The notes under the pieces: generated by a model | What the model was told of the DNA's origin: nothing | Databases searched by the model: none | Seen by the model: the letters and a program-made list of their open reading frames with translations, nothing else | Origin: JBBRWV01 sp038248985 | GTDB lineage: Bacteria; Planctomycetota; Phycisphaerae; WQYP01 | Direction: 5' to 3' | Assembly (NCBI GenBank): GCA_038248985.1 | Contig: JBBRWV010000051.1 | Span: 1 to 23,395, forward strand | DNA length: 23,395 nt | In this document: positions 14,162 to 22,133 of the stretch, in pieces | How positions within the stretch are numbered: position 1 is the first letter of the stretch | Layout of the letters: each line of letters begins with the position of its first letter | Program-made: the position numbers and the translations under genes

Positions 14162-16870
14162 ATGACCACCTCCCATGAATCCATTCACAGTATTGACCCC
14201 TCCACGCTGACGCCGGCGATGCGGCAGTACCAGCAGTACAAACAGCAATATCCCGATGCGGTGCTGTTTTTCCGCATGGGTGATTTCTACGAATGCTTTT
14301 ATGAAGACGCCCGCACCGTGGCCCGCGTGCTCGGCGTGGCTCTGACGGCACGCAGCAAGGGCGAAAACCCTGTGCCGATGGCGGGCGTGCCCTATCACGC
14401 GCTCGACACTTATCTGCATCGCATGATTGCCGCGGGCTTCAAGGTGGCGATTTGCGAACAGATGGAAAATCCCAAGGACGCCAAGGGGTTGATCAAGCGC
14501 GAAGTGACGCGCCTGGTGACGCCCGGCACGCTCACCGAAGAAGCGATGCTCGACGGGCGCGAGGAAAATTTCATCGCGGCCATGATCGTCAGCGGCGCAG
14601 GCGAGGCCGACGCCGAGGCCGCCATCGCCTGGTGCGAATTGTCCACCGGAAAATTCCAGACATTTCGCGGCGTCTTTGCCCAATGTGCGGACGAACTTGC
14701 CCGCATCCGCCCGCGCGAACTGCTTTTTGCTGAAGCCTCCGATCATCGCCCGCCGGAATGGGCCACGCATCTACAGGTGATGCTCAGTCTCACGCTCACA
14801 CCGCGGCCGGCTTGGCAGTTGGACGCGCACCACACCTCGCAAACACTCAAAAAACACTACGGCGTGACGACTTTCGCCGGCTTCGGCTATGACGACGATC
14901 ATGACGCCGCCCTGCGCGTCGCAGGAGCCTTGGTGGCGTATCTGGTGGATACCCAGCGCGGCAGCATCGAACATCTGCGCCCGCCGCAAATATTTGAACG
15001 GCAGCGTTTCCTTGTGATCGACCCCACCAGCATTCGCTCGCTGGAAGTGCTGCGCACCATGCGCAGCAACGTGGTGGAAGGTTCGCTGGTCGGCGCGATG
15101 GACCGCACGCTCACGCCGATGGGCTCGCGCTTGCTGCGCAACTGGCTCTGCTATCCCCTGCGGGATGTGGGCCTGATTCGCCTGCGCCAGGATGCCATCG
15201 AACAGCTGATGTCCGCGGAACACGCCTTGGCGCAAGTGCGCCAGTCGCTGGGAGACTGCTCCGACATCGAGCGCATCACCGCCCGAATCTGCGTTCGCCG
15301 CGCCAGCCCGCGCGATCTGGTCGCGCTCGCCCGTTCGCTCGATACGCTGCTGAGTGCCGCGAAACTCCTCGCGGCACTCGATGCCCAAAGCACGCACTGG
15401 CACAACCTTCTGACGCTGGTGCCGAGCGCCCAGCAAATCTGCGCCCGCATCCGTGCCGCCGTCATGGACGAACCGGCGTCGCATCTGCGCGACGGCGGCG
15501 TGATCCGCGATGGTTTTCATGCCGACCTCGACCGCCTGCGGGGTCTCAGCCGCGACAGCCGCACATTTTTGGCCGAGTACCAATCCAAGCTCGTGCGCGA
15601 GTCCGGCATTCCCTCGCTCAAAGTGGGCTACAACAAAGTCTTCGGTTTCTACATCGAAGTCACCAACGTTCATGCCGAAAAAATCCCCGCGGATTTCATC
15701 CGCAAACAAACCGTCAAGAATGCCGAGCGCTACATTACGCCGGAGCTCAAGCAATACGAGTCAGACATTCTCACCGCCCAGGAGCGTGGCCTGGCGCTCG
15801 AGCAAGATATCTTCGAACAACTGCGCCTCGAACTGGCCGGCCACGTTGACGATCTCCAGCAACTCGCCACCGCCGGCGCCACCCTCGATGTCTACTGCGG
15901 CCTGGCGCATCTGGCCCGCCAACGCCGCTACTGCCGGCCGGAAATCACCACCGAGAAAGAAATGCTCATCATCGATGGCCGCCATCCGGTCGTCGAACAA
16001 TCCCTCGGCGAAAAGTACGTGCCCAACGACACATCCTTTGGCATAGCGCCAGAAATCGTTCAGCCTACTCCCGACGCCGGGCCCTTGGCCGCGTCGTGCA
16101 GCGCCACGCTGCACATGATCACCGGTCCCAACATGGCCGGTAAATCCACGTACATTCGCCAGGTCGCACTGCTCACGCTGATGGCCCAGGCGGGCAGTTT
16201 CATCCCCGCCAAGTCCGCCCGGCTCGGCCTGGTCGATCGCATCTTCACACGCGTTGGCGCCTCCGACGACCTCGCCGGCGGGCAATCCACCTTCATGGTG
16301 GAGATGACCGAGACCGCCAACATTCTCCATCACGCGACGGAGCAATCCCTCGTCATCCTGGATGAAATCGGCCGCGGCACCAGCACGCTCGACGGCCTCG
16401 CCCTCGCCTGGGCCATCGCCGAATATCTCGCCGGCACCACCAAGGCCCGCACCCTGTTTGCCACGCATTATCATGAGCTGACCGAACTCGCAGAGACCAG
16501 CCCCTCGGTGACGAATTACAACGTGCTGGTACGCGAGTGGGAAGACCAGATCATCTTCATGCACCGCATCGCGCCGGGGTGCGCGGATAAATCCTACGGC
16601 GTACACGTGGCCCGTCTCGCGGGCATTCCGCGCAGCGTGGTCATGCGGGCGCGGCAGCTCATGGCGCAACTGGTGGTGCATGTCGCCAAGACCGGCAGCG
16701 CCAAAGCCCGCGCCGCCGCCACCGCGGTCGCCCCGCAAATCAGCATGTTCGATACGACAGATCAGCAGGCCCTCAGCCAACTCCGCGCCCTGGATATGAA
16801 TCGCATGTCCCCCATGCAGGCGTGGGAAGCGCTCAAAGGCCTGCAGGGGATGCTGGGCGAGAAGAAGTAG
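14162..16870 (+). CDS. mutS: DNA mismatch repair protein MutS
   Basis: A full-length protein of 902 residues. MutS recognises base mismatches and small loops and starts repair with MutL. The mismatch-reading Phe-x-Glu is in MGDFYECFYED (Phe42, Glu44). The C-terminal ATPase has Walker A GPNMAGKST (655-663), then DDLAGGQSTFMVEMTE, Walker B LVILDEIGRGTSTLDGLALAWA and ATHYHELTEL. The connector, core and clamp regions between them show no gap or frameshift. The start at 14162 gives the usual short leader before TPAMRQYQQYK; no clear Shine-Dalgarno is seen. A TATACT (14149-14154) eight bases before the ATG could be a -10, which would give an almost leaderless mRNA. The last 38 bases overlap the convergent gene at 16833. 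No mutL is present in this window. The coding strand is C-rich, unlike the + strand genes left of 13.6 kb. Confidence 0.97.
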   Translation: MTTSHESIHSIDPSTLTPAMRQYQQYKQQYPDAVLFFRMGDFYECFYEDARTVARVLGVALTARSKGENPVPMAGVPYHALDTYLHRMIAAGFKVAICEQMENPKDAKGLIKREVTRLVTPGTLTEEAMLDGREENFIAAMIVSGAGEADAEAAIAWCELSTGKFQTFRGVFAQCADELARIRPRELLFAEASDHRPPEWATHLQVMLSLTLTPRPAWQLDAHHTSQTLKKHYGVTTFAGFGYDDDHDAALRVAGALVAYLVDTQRGSIEHLRPPQIFERQRFLVIDPTSIRSLEVLRTMRSNVVEGSLVGAMDRTLTPMGSRLLRNWLCYPLRDVGLIRLRQDAIEQLMSAEHALAQVRQSLGDCSDIERITARICVRRASPRDLVALARSLDTLLSAAKLLAALDAQSTHWHNLLTLVPSAQQICARIRAAVMDEPASHLRDGGVIRDGFHADLDRLRGLSRDSRTFLAEYQSKLVRESGIPSLKVGYNKVFGFYIEVTNVHAEKIPADFIRKQTVKNAERYITPELKQYESDILTAQERGLALEQDIFEQLRLELAGHVDDLQQLATAGATLDVYCGLAHLARQRRYCRPEITTEKEMLIIDGRHPVVEQSLGEKYVPNDTSFGIAPEIVQPTPDAGPLAASCSATLHMITGPNMAGKSTYIRQVALLTLMAQAGSFIPAKSARLGLVDRIFTRVGASDDLAGGQSTFMVEMTETANILHHATEQSLVILDEIGRGTSTLDGLALAWAIAEYLAGTTKARTLFATHYHELTELAETSPSVTNYNVLVREWEDQIIFMHRIAPGCADKSYGVHVARLAGIPRSVVMRARQLMAQLVVHVAKTGSAKARAAATAVAPQISMFDTTDQQALSQLRALDMNRMSPMQAWEALKGLQGMLGEKK

Positions 16871-17639
16871 CGCCGGCTTCGGCCGCTTTCTCTTTCGCCT
16901 TTTTCTCGGCTGCAAAAATTTCCTTCATCCACTGCCCCGCCGATTTCGCATGATTCATCCCATGCTCGCTCAATCGATCAAATTCTTCATTCAACAATTT
17001 CTGCCGTCCCGGAAGCATACGTATGTAAGTCTCATTGTACTCATTCAGAACTGCCTGCCGCGCCGCCTGCGACGCGGCAGTCTTGGTTTTCCCCCGCCCC
17101 TCAAATGCCCGCCCATTCACCGTCTTCAAATACGCGTTCAGTTCCAAGACTCCTTCCTGGTACACGCGCTCCGTAATCGCCCGGTGCGTCTCTTCATGAT
17201 CGATCAACCACGCCGAGGCGCGGGCCGGTATCCACAAGTCGATCGCGACCTTCACTTTGGCGGACGGCGCCTGCACACGCAGCGTCGCCACAAACTCCCC
17301 TTCCACCTCGCGGATTTCCGCCGGCATCGTTTCAAACCCATAGTTCGAACTGAACTTGCTCTCGCAACTCCCCGCCTCGCCATGATACTCCTTGGGCTTT
17401 TGTCCGCGTGCGAGGTCCATCAGCTTCATCGTCACCACGATCTCGCTGGTCTCCACCAACGGCGGACTCTTCACCACCAGGGATTTGCGCGTGGTCGGTG
17501 CCGGTGCCGCGGCCTTTGTCATCGTCGACGTCCCAGTCGCCGGGCGCGACGCACTCGCCGGACCTGCCGGCAAAAACACCGCCGCCACCCCCAGCATCAA
17601 GCTGGCCATCCCTGCTGTAACAATTAGAAATCCCGCCAT
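16833..17639 (-). CDS. Secreted putative zinc metalloprotease with HEETH motif (DUF922-like)
   Basis: A protein of 268 residues starting after GGGAG at seven bases. Residues 1-31 look like a signal peptide or anchor (MAGFLIVTAGMASLMLGVAAV, ending ASA). A Pro/Ala/Thr linker follows to about 55. Residues 60-230 are the folded part. HEETH at 148-152, in LIDHEETHRAITE, is an HExxH zinc-site pattern, and FDRLSEHGMNH (220-230) resembles the C-terminal YDxETxHG element I recall from DUF922 proteins, which are predicted metalloproteases. Two Cys-flanked and aromatic segments (SCESKFSSNYGFETM) precede the core. The tail is Lys/Glu/Ala-rich. No activity or substrate is known. It converges on mutS and overlaps its last 38 bases, and is divergent from the DUF1598 gene. 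Confidence 0.7.
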   Translation of the reverse strand: MAGFLIVTAGMASLMLGVAAVFLPAGPASASRPATGTSTMTKAAAPAPTTRKSLVVKSPPLVETSEIVVTMKLMDLARGQKPKEYHGEAGSCESKFSSNYGFETMPAEIREVEGEFVATLRVQAPSAKVKVAIDLWIPARASAWLIDHEETHRAITERVYQEGVLELNAYLKTVNGRAFEGRGKTKTAASQAARQAVLNEYNETYIRMLPGRQKLLNEEFDRLSEHGMNHAKSAGQWMKEIFAAEKKAKEKAAEAGATSSRPASPAGL

Positions 17640-17740
17640 GATCGCGCTCCCGCAACAACACCCTTTTGTTTTTCTATTGGCACACTGAATATGGTACTCT
17701 TCACGCGTTGGTTTGGCACATCTACAACAGGAGATTATCG

Positions 17741-19021
17741 ATAAAGCTCGTCGCCCGTTTTCTCTCTGTCGCCATCGTTGGTTTGCTCGTATTTCCCGCT
17801 TTCAATATCGCCCAAAACCTGCCGACCAACGGCCCCGTCGTCGGAGGAGTCCAACTCTCCGCCGAAGGCACCCTCTCCGCCCGCTCCACCGCCTCCACCT
17901 TGAAAATACCGTATAAGGAAGCTGCCGCCAAAATCTCCACCGCTTACGTCTCCCTCCCCCGCCTCCTCGAAAAATTTAGCGCCGTCATCGACGCCAAACA
18001 AAAAAAAACCACCGAACTGAAAAACCTCGGCGGCCTCACCCGTATCGATTTCGTCTACCTCTATCCCGACCAAAAAGACCTTGTCCTCGCCAACCCCGCC
18101 GAGCCGCTGGACCTCACCAACCCCCTCCAGCCCGTAGGCAAAATCACCGGCCGACCCGCTCTGCAGTTGGATGATCTGCTCATGGCCCTGCGCACCGTCA
18201 ACGCCAAAACCGCCAAGGACAATTATGGCTGCTCCCTCGACATCATCCCCGACTCGCAAAAAATTTCCGATGAAGTCGTCAAAAAATTCGGCACCGGCCC
18301 ACGCGCCAAACTCCTCGAAGAAATGAAGAAAGCAATGGGCCCCCAGGCCGTCCGCATCATCGGCGTACCGGACACCTCCCGCCTCGCCCTGGCGATGCTC
18401 GCCGCCGACTACCGCCTCAAGTGCCTCTCCCTCGGCGTAGAAAAATTCCCCCTCGACGGTTTTGAGTCCGCCATCACCGATTCCCCCGCCGCCTCCCGTC
18501 TCTGGTTCTCGCCGCAGGATGAACCACTGCTCGTTTCTGAAGCCGGCGACGCCTGAGCCTTCCGCGGCCCGCGCTTGAAAATCGAATGCGGCGCCCAGAT
18601 GTTTGACACCAAGGCCGGTGGCGGCGCTTCGAAAGCCGCCCAAAAATTCGCCCAGAACATGTCCGACAATATGCCGCAACTCGCCGAAAAAATCGATGCC
18701 CTCGCCGATCTCCAGAACGTCTGCGACCTGCTCCTCCTGGCCACCCTCATCAAGCAGGACAAACTCGATACCCGCGTCGGCTTCGACCTCACCTGGGCGC
18801 TCGACGCCACAGCCCATGCCCCGGAAAAACTCCCCGCTCCCAAGAATGCCGAAACCCTCGTGCACATCGTCACCCATTCCATCGCCTCCGGCGGCGTTTC
18901 GCTCTCCCTCGGCGACATCATCAACGAAGAAAAACGCCAGGCCGACACCCGGAAAATCATCCCCGCCGCCCCCCGTGCCGAAAACTGGCTATCGACGGTC
19001 CCGCACGCCGTCAGCAAATAG
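17741..19021 (+). pseudogene. DUF1598-family gene with ATA at the start position and an in-frame TGA
   Basis: Two open segments lie in the same frame, separated only by TGA at 18554-18556; together they span 426 codons after the start. Family-like features run across both: a signal-like segment (KLVARFLSVAIVGLLVFPAF), GGVQLSAEGTL, LTRIDFVYLYPDQKDLVLANPAE, GRPALQLDDLLMALR, GVPDTSRLALAMLAADYRLKCLSLG, LWFSPQDEPLL, then after the stop AFRGPRLKIE, LADLQNVCDLLLLATLI and SGGVSLSLGDI. From memory the family reads DGLAWELRG where this gene reads GDA-stop-AFRG, so the TGA replaces a Trp codon. The best Shine-Dalgarno (AGGAG, 17729-17733) is seven bases before ATA, where ATG is expected; upstream TTG codons lack a site. 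Both changes are single G-to-A steps. Neighbouring genes use TGA as a normal stop, so this looks like early decay, readthrough or sequence error. Confidence 0.72.
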
Positions 19022-19068
19022 CCTCTGCTGCTGAATTCCTCGCCGCTCTTATTTGAAGGAGTGCGCGT

Positions 19069-19845
19069 TTACTTCCCCGGAACTTGCATCAGCGAATACA
19101 GCAACACCAGCACGATCACCAGCGCCGCGCCGCTCATCACAAATGCCCCGCCCACCAGCCACCCATTGCGGTGCCGGCTTCGCTCAATCCATTCCTGCAT
19201 CTGCATCGCGCTCTGTGCATAACTGTCCCGCACTTGCTGCAGCGCATCCACCGCATGCTGGTTCGCCAACTGCAGCCGGTCGATCATCATCGAAAAACGA
19301 TTGAACGATTCCACCAGTTGCCGATCAATCTCGTTGCCCATCTCAATTTGCTCTTTGATGTTCGACAGTGCCTCGGCATATTCCTTCTTGGCCGGCCCCA
19401 GGTTCTCGGCGATCGCCGACACCTTGCGCTGCTGCTCCGCATGGATCGATAGCCGATCGTTGATTAACTTCAGCATGTCGCTCTGCATCTTGCTCGTCTG
19501 CGGCAAAGCCTCCACCGCCTGCGGCAGCGTCTGAATCTTGTCGAGCATCTCATCCTGCCGCTTCGCCTGCCCGTCCAGCATCGCCCGCAGTTCCTGCACC
19601 GTGCTCAGCAGCGAATCGTAACTCTGCTGCAACTTGTACGTGTTCGGTCCCGCCGCCACCATCGGCCCCTGCGATCCGCCCATCATCCCCCTCCCGCCCG
19701 GTCCCACCTTCCCCAGCACGGATCCCCGGTCCGGCCCATACGTGCCCGTACCCAGCGTCGCATTCGTTTGCTCATACTGCTCAAAATCGACCATCGTCGG
19801 CTCACCGCCGCCGACGCGCCGCTTCATCCATTCAATCAATCCCAT
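19069..19845 (-). CDS. Coiled-coil protein with a C-terminal membrane anchor, function unknown
   Basis: A protein of 258 residues starting MGLIEWMKRRVGGGEPT; the frame extends upstream to 20013 but overlaps gluQRS, and an AAGGG-like site precedes the chosen ATG. Residues 20-70 are flexible and Gly-rich (GPGGRGMMGGSQGP). Residues 75-225 are heptad-like and helical, with many Gln, Leu and Met (TVQELRAMLDGQAKRQDEMLDKI, KEQIEMGNEIDRQLVESFNRF), predicted to form long coiled coils. One TM near the end (about 229-252, WLVGGAFVMSGAALVIVLVLLY) leaves a six-residue tail, so it is tail-anchored with the coils probably in the cytoplasm. I recognise no family. It begins 23 bases after the gluQRS stop, so they are probably co-transcribed, though no functional link is known. 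Confidence 0.75.
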   Translation of the reverse strand: MGLIEWMKRRVGGGEPTMVDFEQYEQTNATLGTGTYGPDRGSVLGKVGPGGRGMMGGSQGPMVAAGPNTYKLQQSYDSLLSTVQELRAMLDGQAKRQDEMLDKIQTLPQAVEALPQTSKMQSDMLKLINDRLSIHAEQQRKVSAIAENLGPAKKEYAEALSNIKEQIEMGNEIDRQLVESFNRFSMMIDRLQLANQHAVDALQQVRDSYAQSAMQMQEWIERSRHRNGWLVGGAFVMSGAALVIVLVLLYSLMQVPGK

Positions 19846-19868
19846 GCTCACCCTTTCAACAGTCCGCC

Positions 19869-20900
19869 TTAGTATATCGTCAACCACCCCATGTCGTCTT
19901 GCCCCAATACGATTCGCGCGCGCGGCAATTGGCGGAGGTCCCACAATCCTAGCGCCTCCGCCGTGGTCATTTCCCGCAATTCCCCAATCATTCCGCTCCG
20001 CCAGGCTGCCCAACCCACGATCCTCTCCGCCCTCACCCCCTGCTCGCGAAACTGCGCAATCCGGCTCTCCCCATGCCGCTTCGCCAACCGCTTGCCATCC
20101 GCCCCAATCACCAGCGGCACATGCGCAAACGTCGGCGGAGCAAACCCCAACGCCTCGTAAATCAACAACTGCCGCGCGGTGCTGCTCAACAAATCATCCC
20201 CTCGAATCACGCAATCGATCCCCATCTCATGATCATCCACCACGCACGCCAATTGATACGCCGGCGTCCCGTCAAAACGCGTCAGCGGAAAATCTCCCGC
20301 CTCCCGCTCCACATCAAACCCCCACGCCCCCGCAATACGATCTTCAAATCCCACCACTCCGCCGCGCACCCGCAATCGCCAACACACATTCTTCCCCGTC
20401 GCCCACCGTATATGCTCTGCAACCTCCGCCACCGCCTGGGCACGCATAGCCGCATCCCACACCGTTCCGGCACACGTGCCCGGATAGCGCACCTGTCCCT
20501 CTGCCTCATGCGGCGCGCTGGCGCTACCCGCCACGTTCGCCAAAATATCCGCCCGCGTGCAAGTACACGGATAAACGAGCCCCCGTTCCCACATCGTCTG
20601 CAACGCCCCCGCATAAATTTCCAGCCGCTCCGACTGCACCACCTCCTTCTGGCTCCCATCCTCTGACCCCTGACCACTCCCCCCGTCCCAATCCATCCCC
20701 AGCCACTTCAAATCCGCATACGCCTGCTCCACGCTCTCAACTTTCCTGCGCCCCAGATCCAGATCTTCCATCCGCATCACAATTTTCGCCCCCGCTTGCC
20801 GCGCCATCCACCACGTAATCAAAAAGGTCCGCGCATGCCCCAAATGCAAGGCCCCCGTCGGGCTCGGCGCCAACCGCGTCATGGAAAATCCATCACTCAT
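19869..20900 (-). CDS. gluQRS: Glutamyl-Q tRNA(Asp) synthetase
   Basis: A protein of 343 residues. GluQRS activates glutamate and attaches it to queuosine in the anticodon of tRNA(Asp). It resembles the catalytic core of GluRS without the anticodon-binding domain. Seen here: TRLAPSPTGALHLGHARTFL with the HIGH-type HLGH (19-22), RMEDLDLGR, a zinc site Cys112, Cys114, Tyr139, Cys143 (YPCTCTRA and RYPGTC) as in E. coli YadB, and the KMSKS-type GKRLAKRHG (269-277). The start is uncertain: ATG at 20900 is taken; a GTG at 20921 and an ATG at 20882 are in frame, and none has a clean ribosome site. Residues 74-85 (GSGQGSEDGSQK) are an insert compared with YadB and are encoded by a heptamer repeat. 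Full-length GluRS is ruled out by the short C-terminus. Confidence 0.9.
   Translation of the reverse strand: MSDGFSMTRLAPSPTGALHLGHARTFLITWWMARQAGAKIVMRMEDLDLGRRKVESVEQAYADLKWLGMDWDGGSGQGSEDGSQKEVVQSERLEIYAGALQTMWERGLVYPCTCTRADILANVAGSASAPHEAEGQVRYPGTCAGTVWDAAMRAQAVAEVAEHIRWATGKNVCWRLRVRGGVVGFEDRIAGAWGFDVEREAGDFPLTRFDGTPAYQLACVVDDHEMGIDCVIRGDDLLSSTARQLLIYEALGFAPPTFAHVPLVIGADGKRLAKRHGESRIAQFREQGVRAERIVGWAAWRSGMIGELREMTTAEALGLWDLRQLPRARIVLGQDDMGWLTIY
20647..20681 (-). repeat. Degenerate heptanucleotide repeat inside gluQRS, five units
   Basis: On the minus strand, in 7-base phase: GGGAGTG, GTCAGGG, GTCAGAG, GATGGGA, GCCAGAA. It encodes residues 74-85 of GluQRS, a Gly/Ser-rich stretch absent from E. 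coli YadB as I recall it. The GTCAGGG and GTCAGAG units match those in nadA (11507-11513 and 11528-11534). Confidence 0.6.
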
Positions 20901-20951
20901 CCCCCCGTTATCAGACCCCACCCCTAAAAACGCAACCCCTGCACTCCCGCC

Positions 20952-20986
20952 GTTTCGTCATTTGCCATTCGTCATTCGTCGTTTCC
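20952..20986 (-). repeat. Degenerate heptanucleotide repeat, five units
   Basis: The + strand reads GTTTCGT, CATTTGC, CATTCGT, CATTCGT, CGTTTCC in exact 7-base phase, including two identical adjacent units. On the minus strand the units are purine-rich (ACGAATG type). It lies in the gap between gluQRS and the PilZ genes, about 50 bases upstream of the gluQRS start. Confidence 0.65.
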
Positions 20987-21082
20987 GCGAACATGCGGAC
21001 GTCCCAGATCCCACAAAATACCCCAAAAAATTTGCCTCCCCCCCTTTCATATTCAATGCTCTTTACTTAGGAGGCACTCGCT

Positions 21083-21559
21083 ATGTACCACATTGGTGTT
21101 ACCCGTTCCGAAGTCCAGCGCATCCAGCAACTCATCACGCATCTGGATACCCAGCCCCTCGGCCCCGGCGCCGATCGCCGCGTCAACCCGCGCATCGACT
21201 TCTCCCATCCCATGTGGATCAACCTCCCCACCGAGCCCGGCAAGCCCTGGGTCCACATCTTCTCGCGCAACCTCTCCACCGGCGGCCTCGCATTCCTCAC
21301 CCGCAAGCTCTTTTACAACGGCCAGCACATCGTCATTTCCCATGAGTTGAAAGAGAAATGCCCCCAGCTCGTCCTCTGTAAAATCTGCTTCTGCCGTTCC
21401 GTTGAAATGGGCATCATGGAGGTCGGCCTCACCTTCGTCTCGGTCGCGCCCGATCCGTCCAACCTCCGCCAGGTCCCCCCGGATTGGACTGCCATGGTCC
21501 TCCGCTCCGACTGGTTTGCCCGCCAGAAGCTCCCCGACGCCATCCTCAGCAGCCTCTGA
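21083..21559 (+). CDS. PilZ-domain protein, probable cyclic-di-GMP receptor
   Basis: A protein of 158 residues with an excellent TAGGAGG site nine bases upstream of its ATG. PilZ domains bind cyclic-di-GMP through RxxxR and D/NxSxxG. Both are intact: RVNPR (33-37) and NLSTGG (63-68), followed by the expected beta strand LAFLTRKLF. Residues 1-28 are a short helical lead (RSEVQRIQQLITHLDTQ). It is a single-domain protein, with no output domain or membrane segment, so it probably acts by binding a partner. The next gene is a paralogue with the motifs at identical residue numbers, pointing to tandem duplication. Target process (motility, envelope or matrix) cannot be told from context. Confidence 0.88.
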   Translation: MYHIGVTRSEVQRIQQLITHLDTQPLGPGADRRVNPRIDFSHPMWINLPTEPGKPWVHIFSRNLSTGGLAFLTRKLFYNGQHIVISHELKEKCPQLVLCKICFCRSVEMGIMEVGLTFVSVAPDPSNLRQVPPDWTAMVLRSDWFARQKLPDAILSSL

Positions 21560-21664
21560 TGCCCCCTCAAGTAGACCTCTCCTCTTGAGCCTCTTAACTC
21601 GATCATGAATTCAGCCGATAGCTGTGACACGCCCCGTAAGTGTATTATCGCCCAGGAGCTATCC

Positions 21665-22123
21665 GTGTTGATGCCGGCTATATCCAATGAGCAGATTGAT
21701 CATATCCACATGATCCTGCAGCAGCTCGACGCCCAAAACCCAGGCCCCGGCGCCAATCGCCGCACCGCCAAACGCCTCAACGTTCGCATGGCCCTCACGG
21801 TCCATCTGCTCAGTGATCACAACAGCCCCATTTCCCAAATCTACACCCGCAATGTTTCCACTTCCGGCATCGGCTTTGTCACCAAGCGCGTCTTCAAACC
21901 CAAAGAATACCTCGCCGTTTCCTTTCAGATTGGCAACCACCTTCCCAAGCTCGTCCTCGCCCGCGTCACGTTCTGCCGCTACGTCAAAGGCGCGCTGCAC
22001 GAATCCGGTGCCGCGTTCGTCGAATCGATCACCGAAAACACCACGCTGGTGGACAAAATTCCCCCGCACTGGGCCCAAATGGCCCAGCCCCATTTCGCAA
22101 TACCAGCGCTGGCCCGCAAATAA
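21665..22123 (+). CDS. Second PilZ-domain protein, tandem paralogue
   Basis: A protein of 152 residues if started at GTG 21665. This start is chosen because AGGAG (21654-21658) lies six bases before it and because it puts RTAKR at 33-37 and NVSTSG at 63-68, the same numbers as in the upstream paralogue. TTG 21668 and ATG 21671 follow in frame and are alternatives; an ATG at 21605 has no ribosome site. Both c-di-GMP-binding motifs are complete. Shared blocks with the neighbour include QLDAQNPGPGANRR against HLDTQPLGPGADRR, and PKLVLARVTFCR against PQLVLCKICFCR. The C-terminus differs. The 105-bp gap between the two genes holds no terminator that I could see, so they may be co-transcribed. Confidence 0.86.
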   Translation: MLMPAISNEQIDHIHMILQQLDAQNPGPGANRRTAKRLNVRMALTVHLLSDHNSPISQIYTRNVSTSGIGFVTKRVFKPKEYLAVSFQIGNHLPKLVLARVTFCRYVKGALHESGAAFVESITENTTLVDKIPPHWAQMAQPHFAIPALARK

Positions 22124-22133
22124 TCCAGCCACT

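Noticed and set aside
17674..17700. TTGGCACAC before the DUF1598 gene as a sigma-54 promoter
   Set aside because: The GG at -24 has no GC at the required ten-base spacing.
17666..17740. TTG codons upstream as the true start of the DUF1598 gene
   Set aside because: No ribosome site precedes them, and the added residues (HTEYGTLHALVWHIYNRR) would bury the signal-like segment. The AGGAG site is placed for 17741.
18554..18556. TGA read as selenocysteine or as Trp under a changed genetic code
   Set aside because: The family has Trp, not Cys, at this place; no SECIS-like hairpin was recognised, and other genes here end with ordinary TGA stops.
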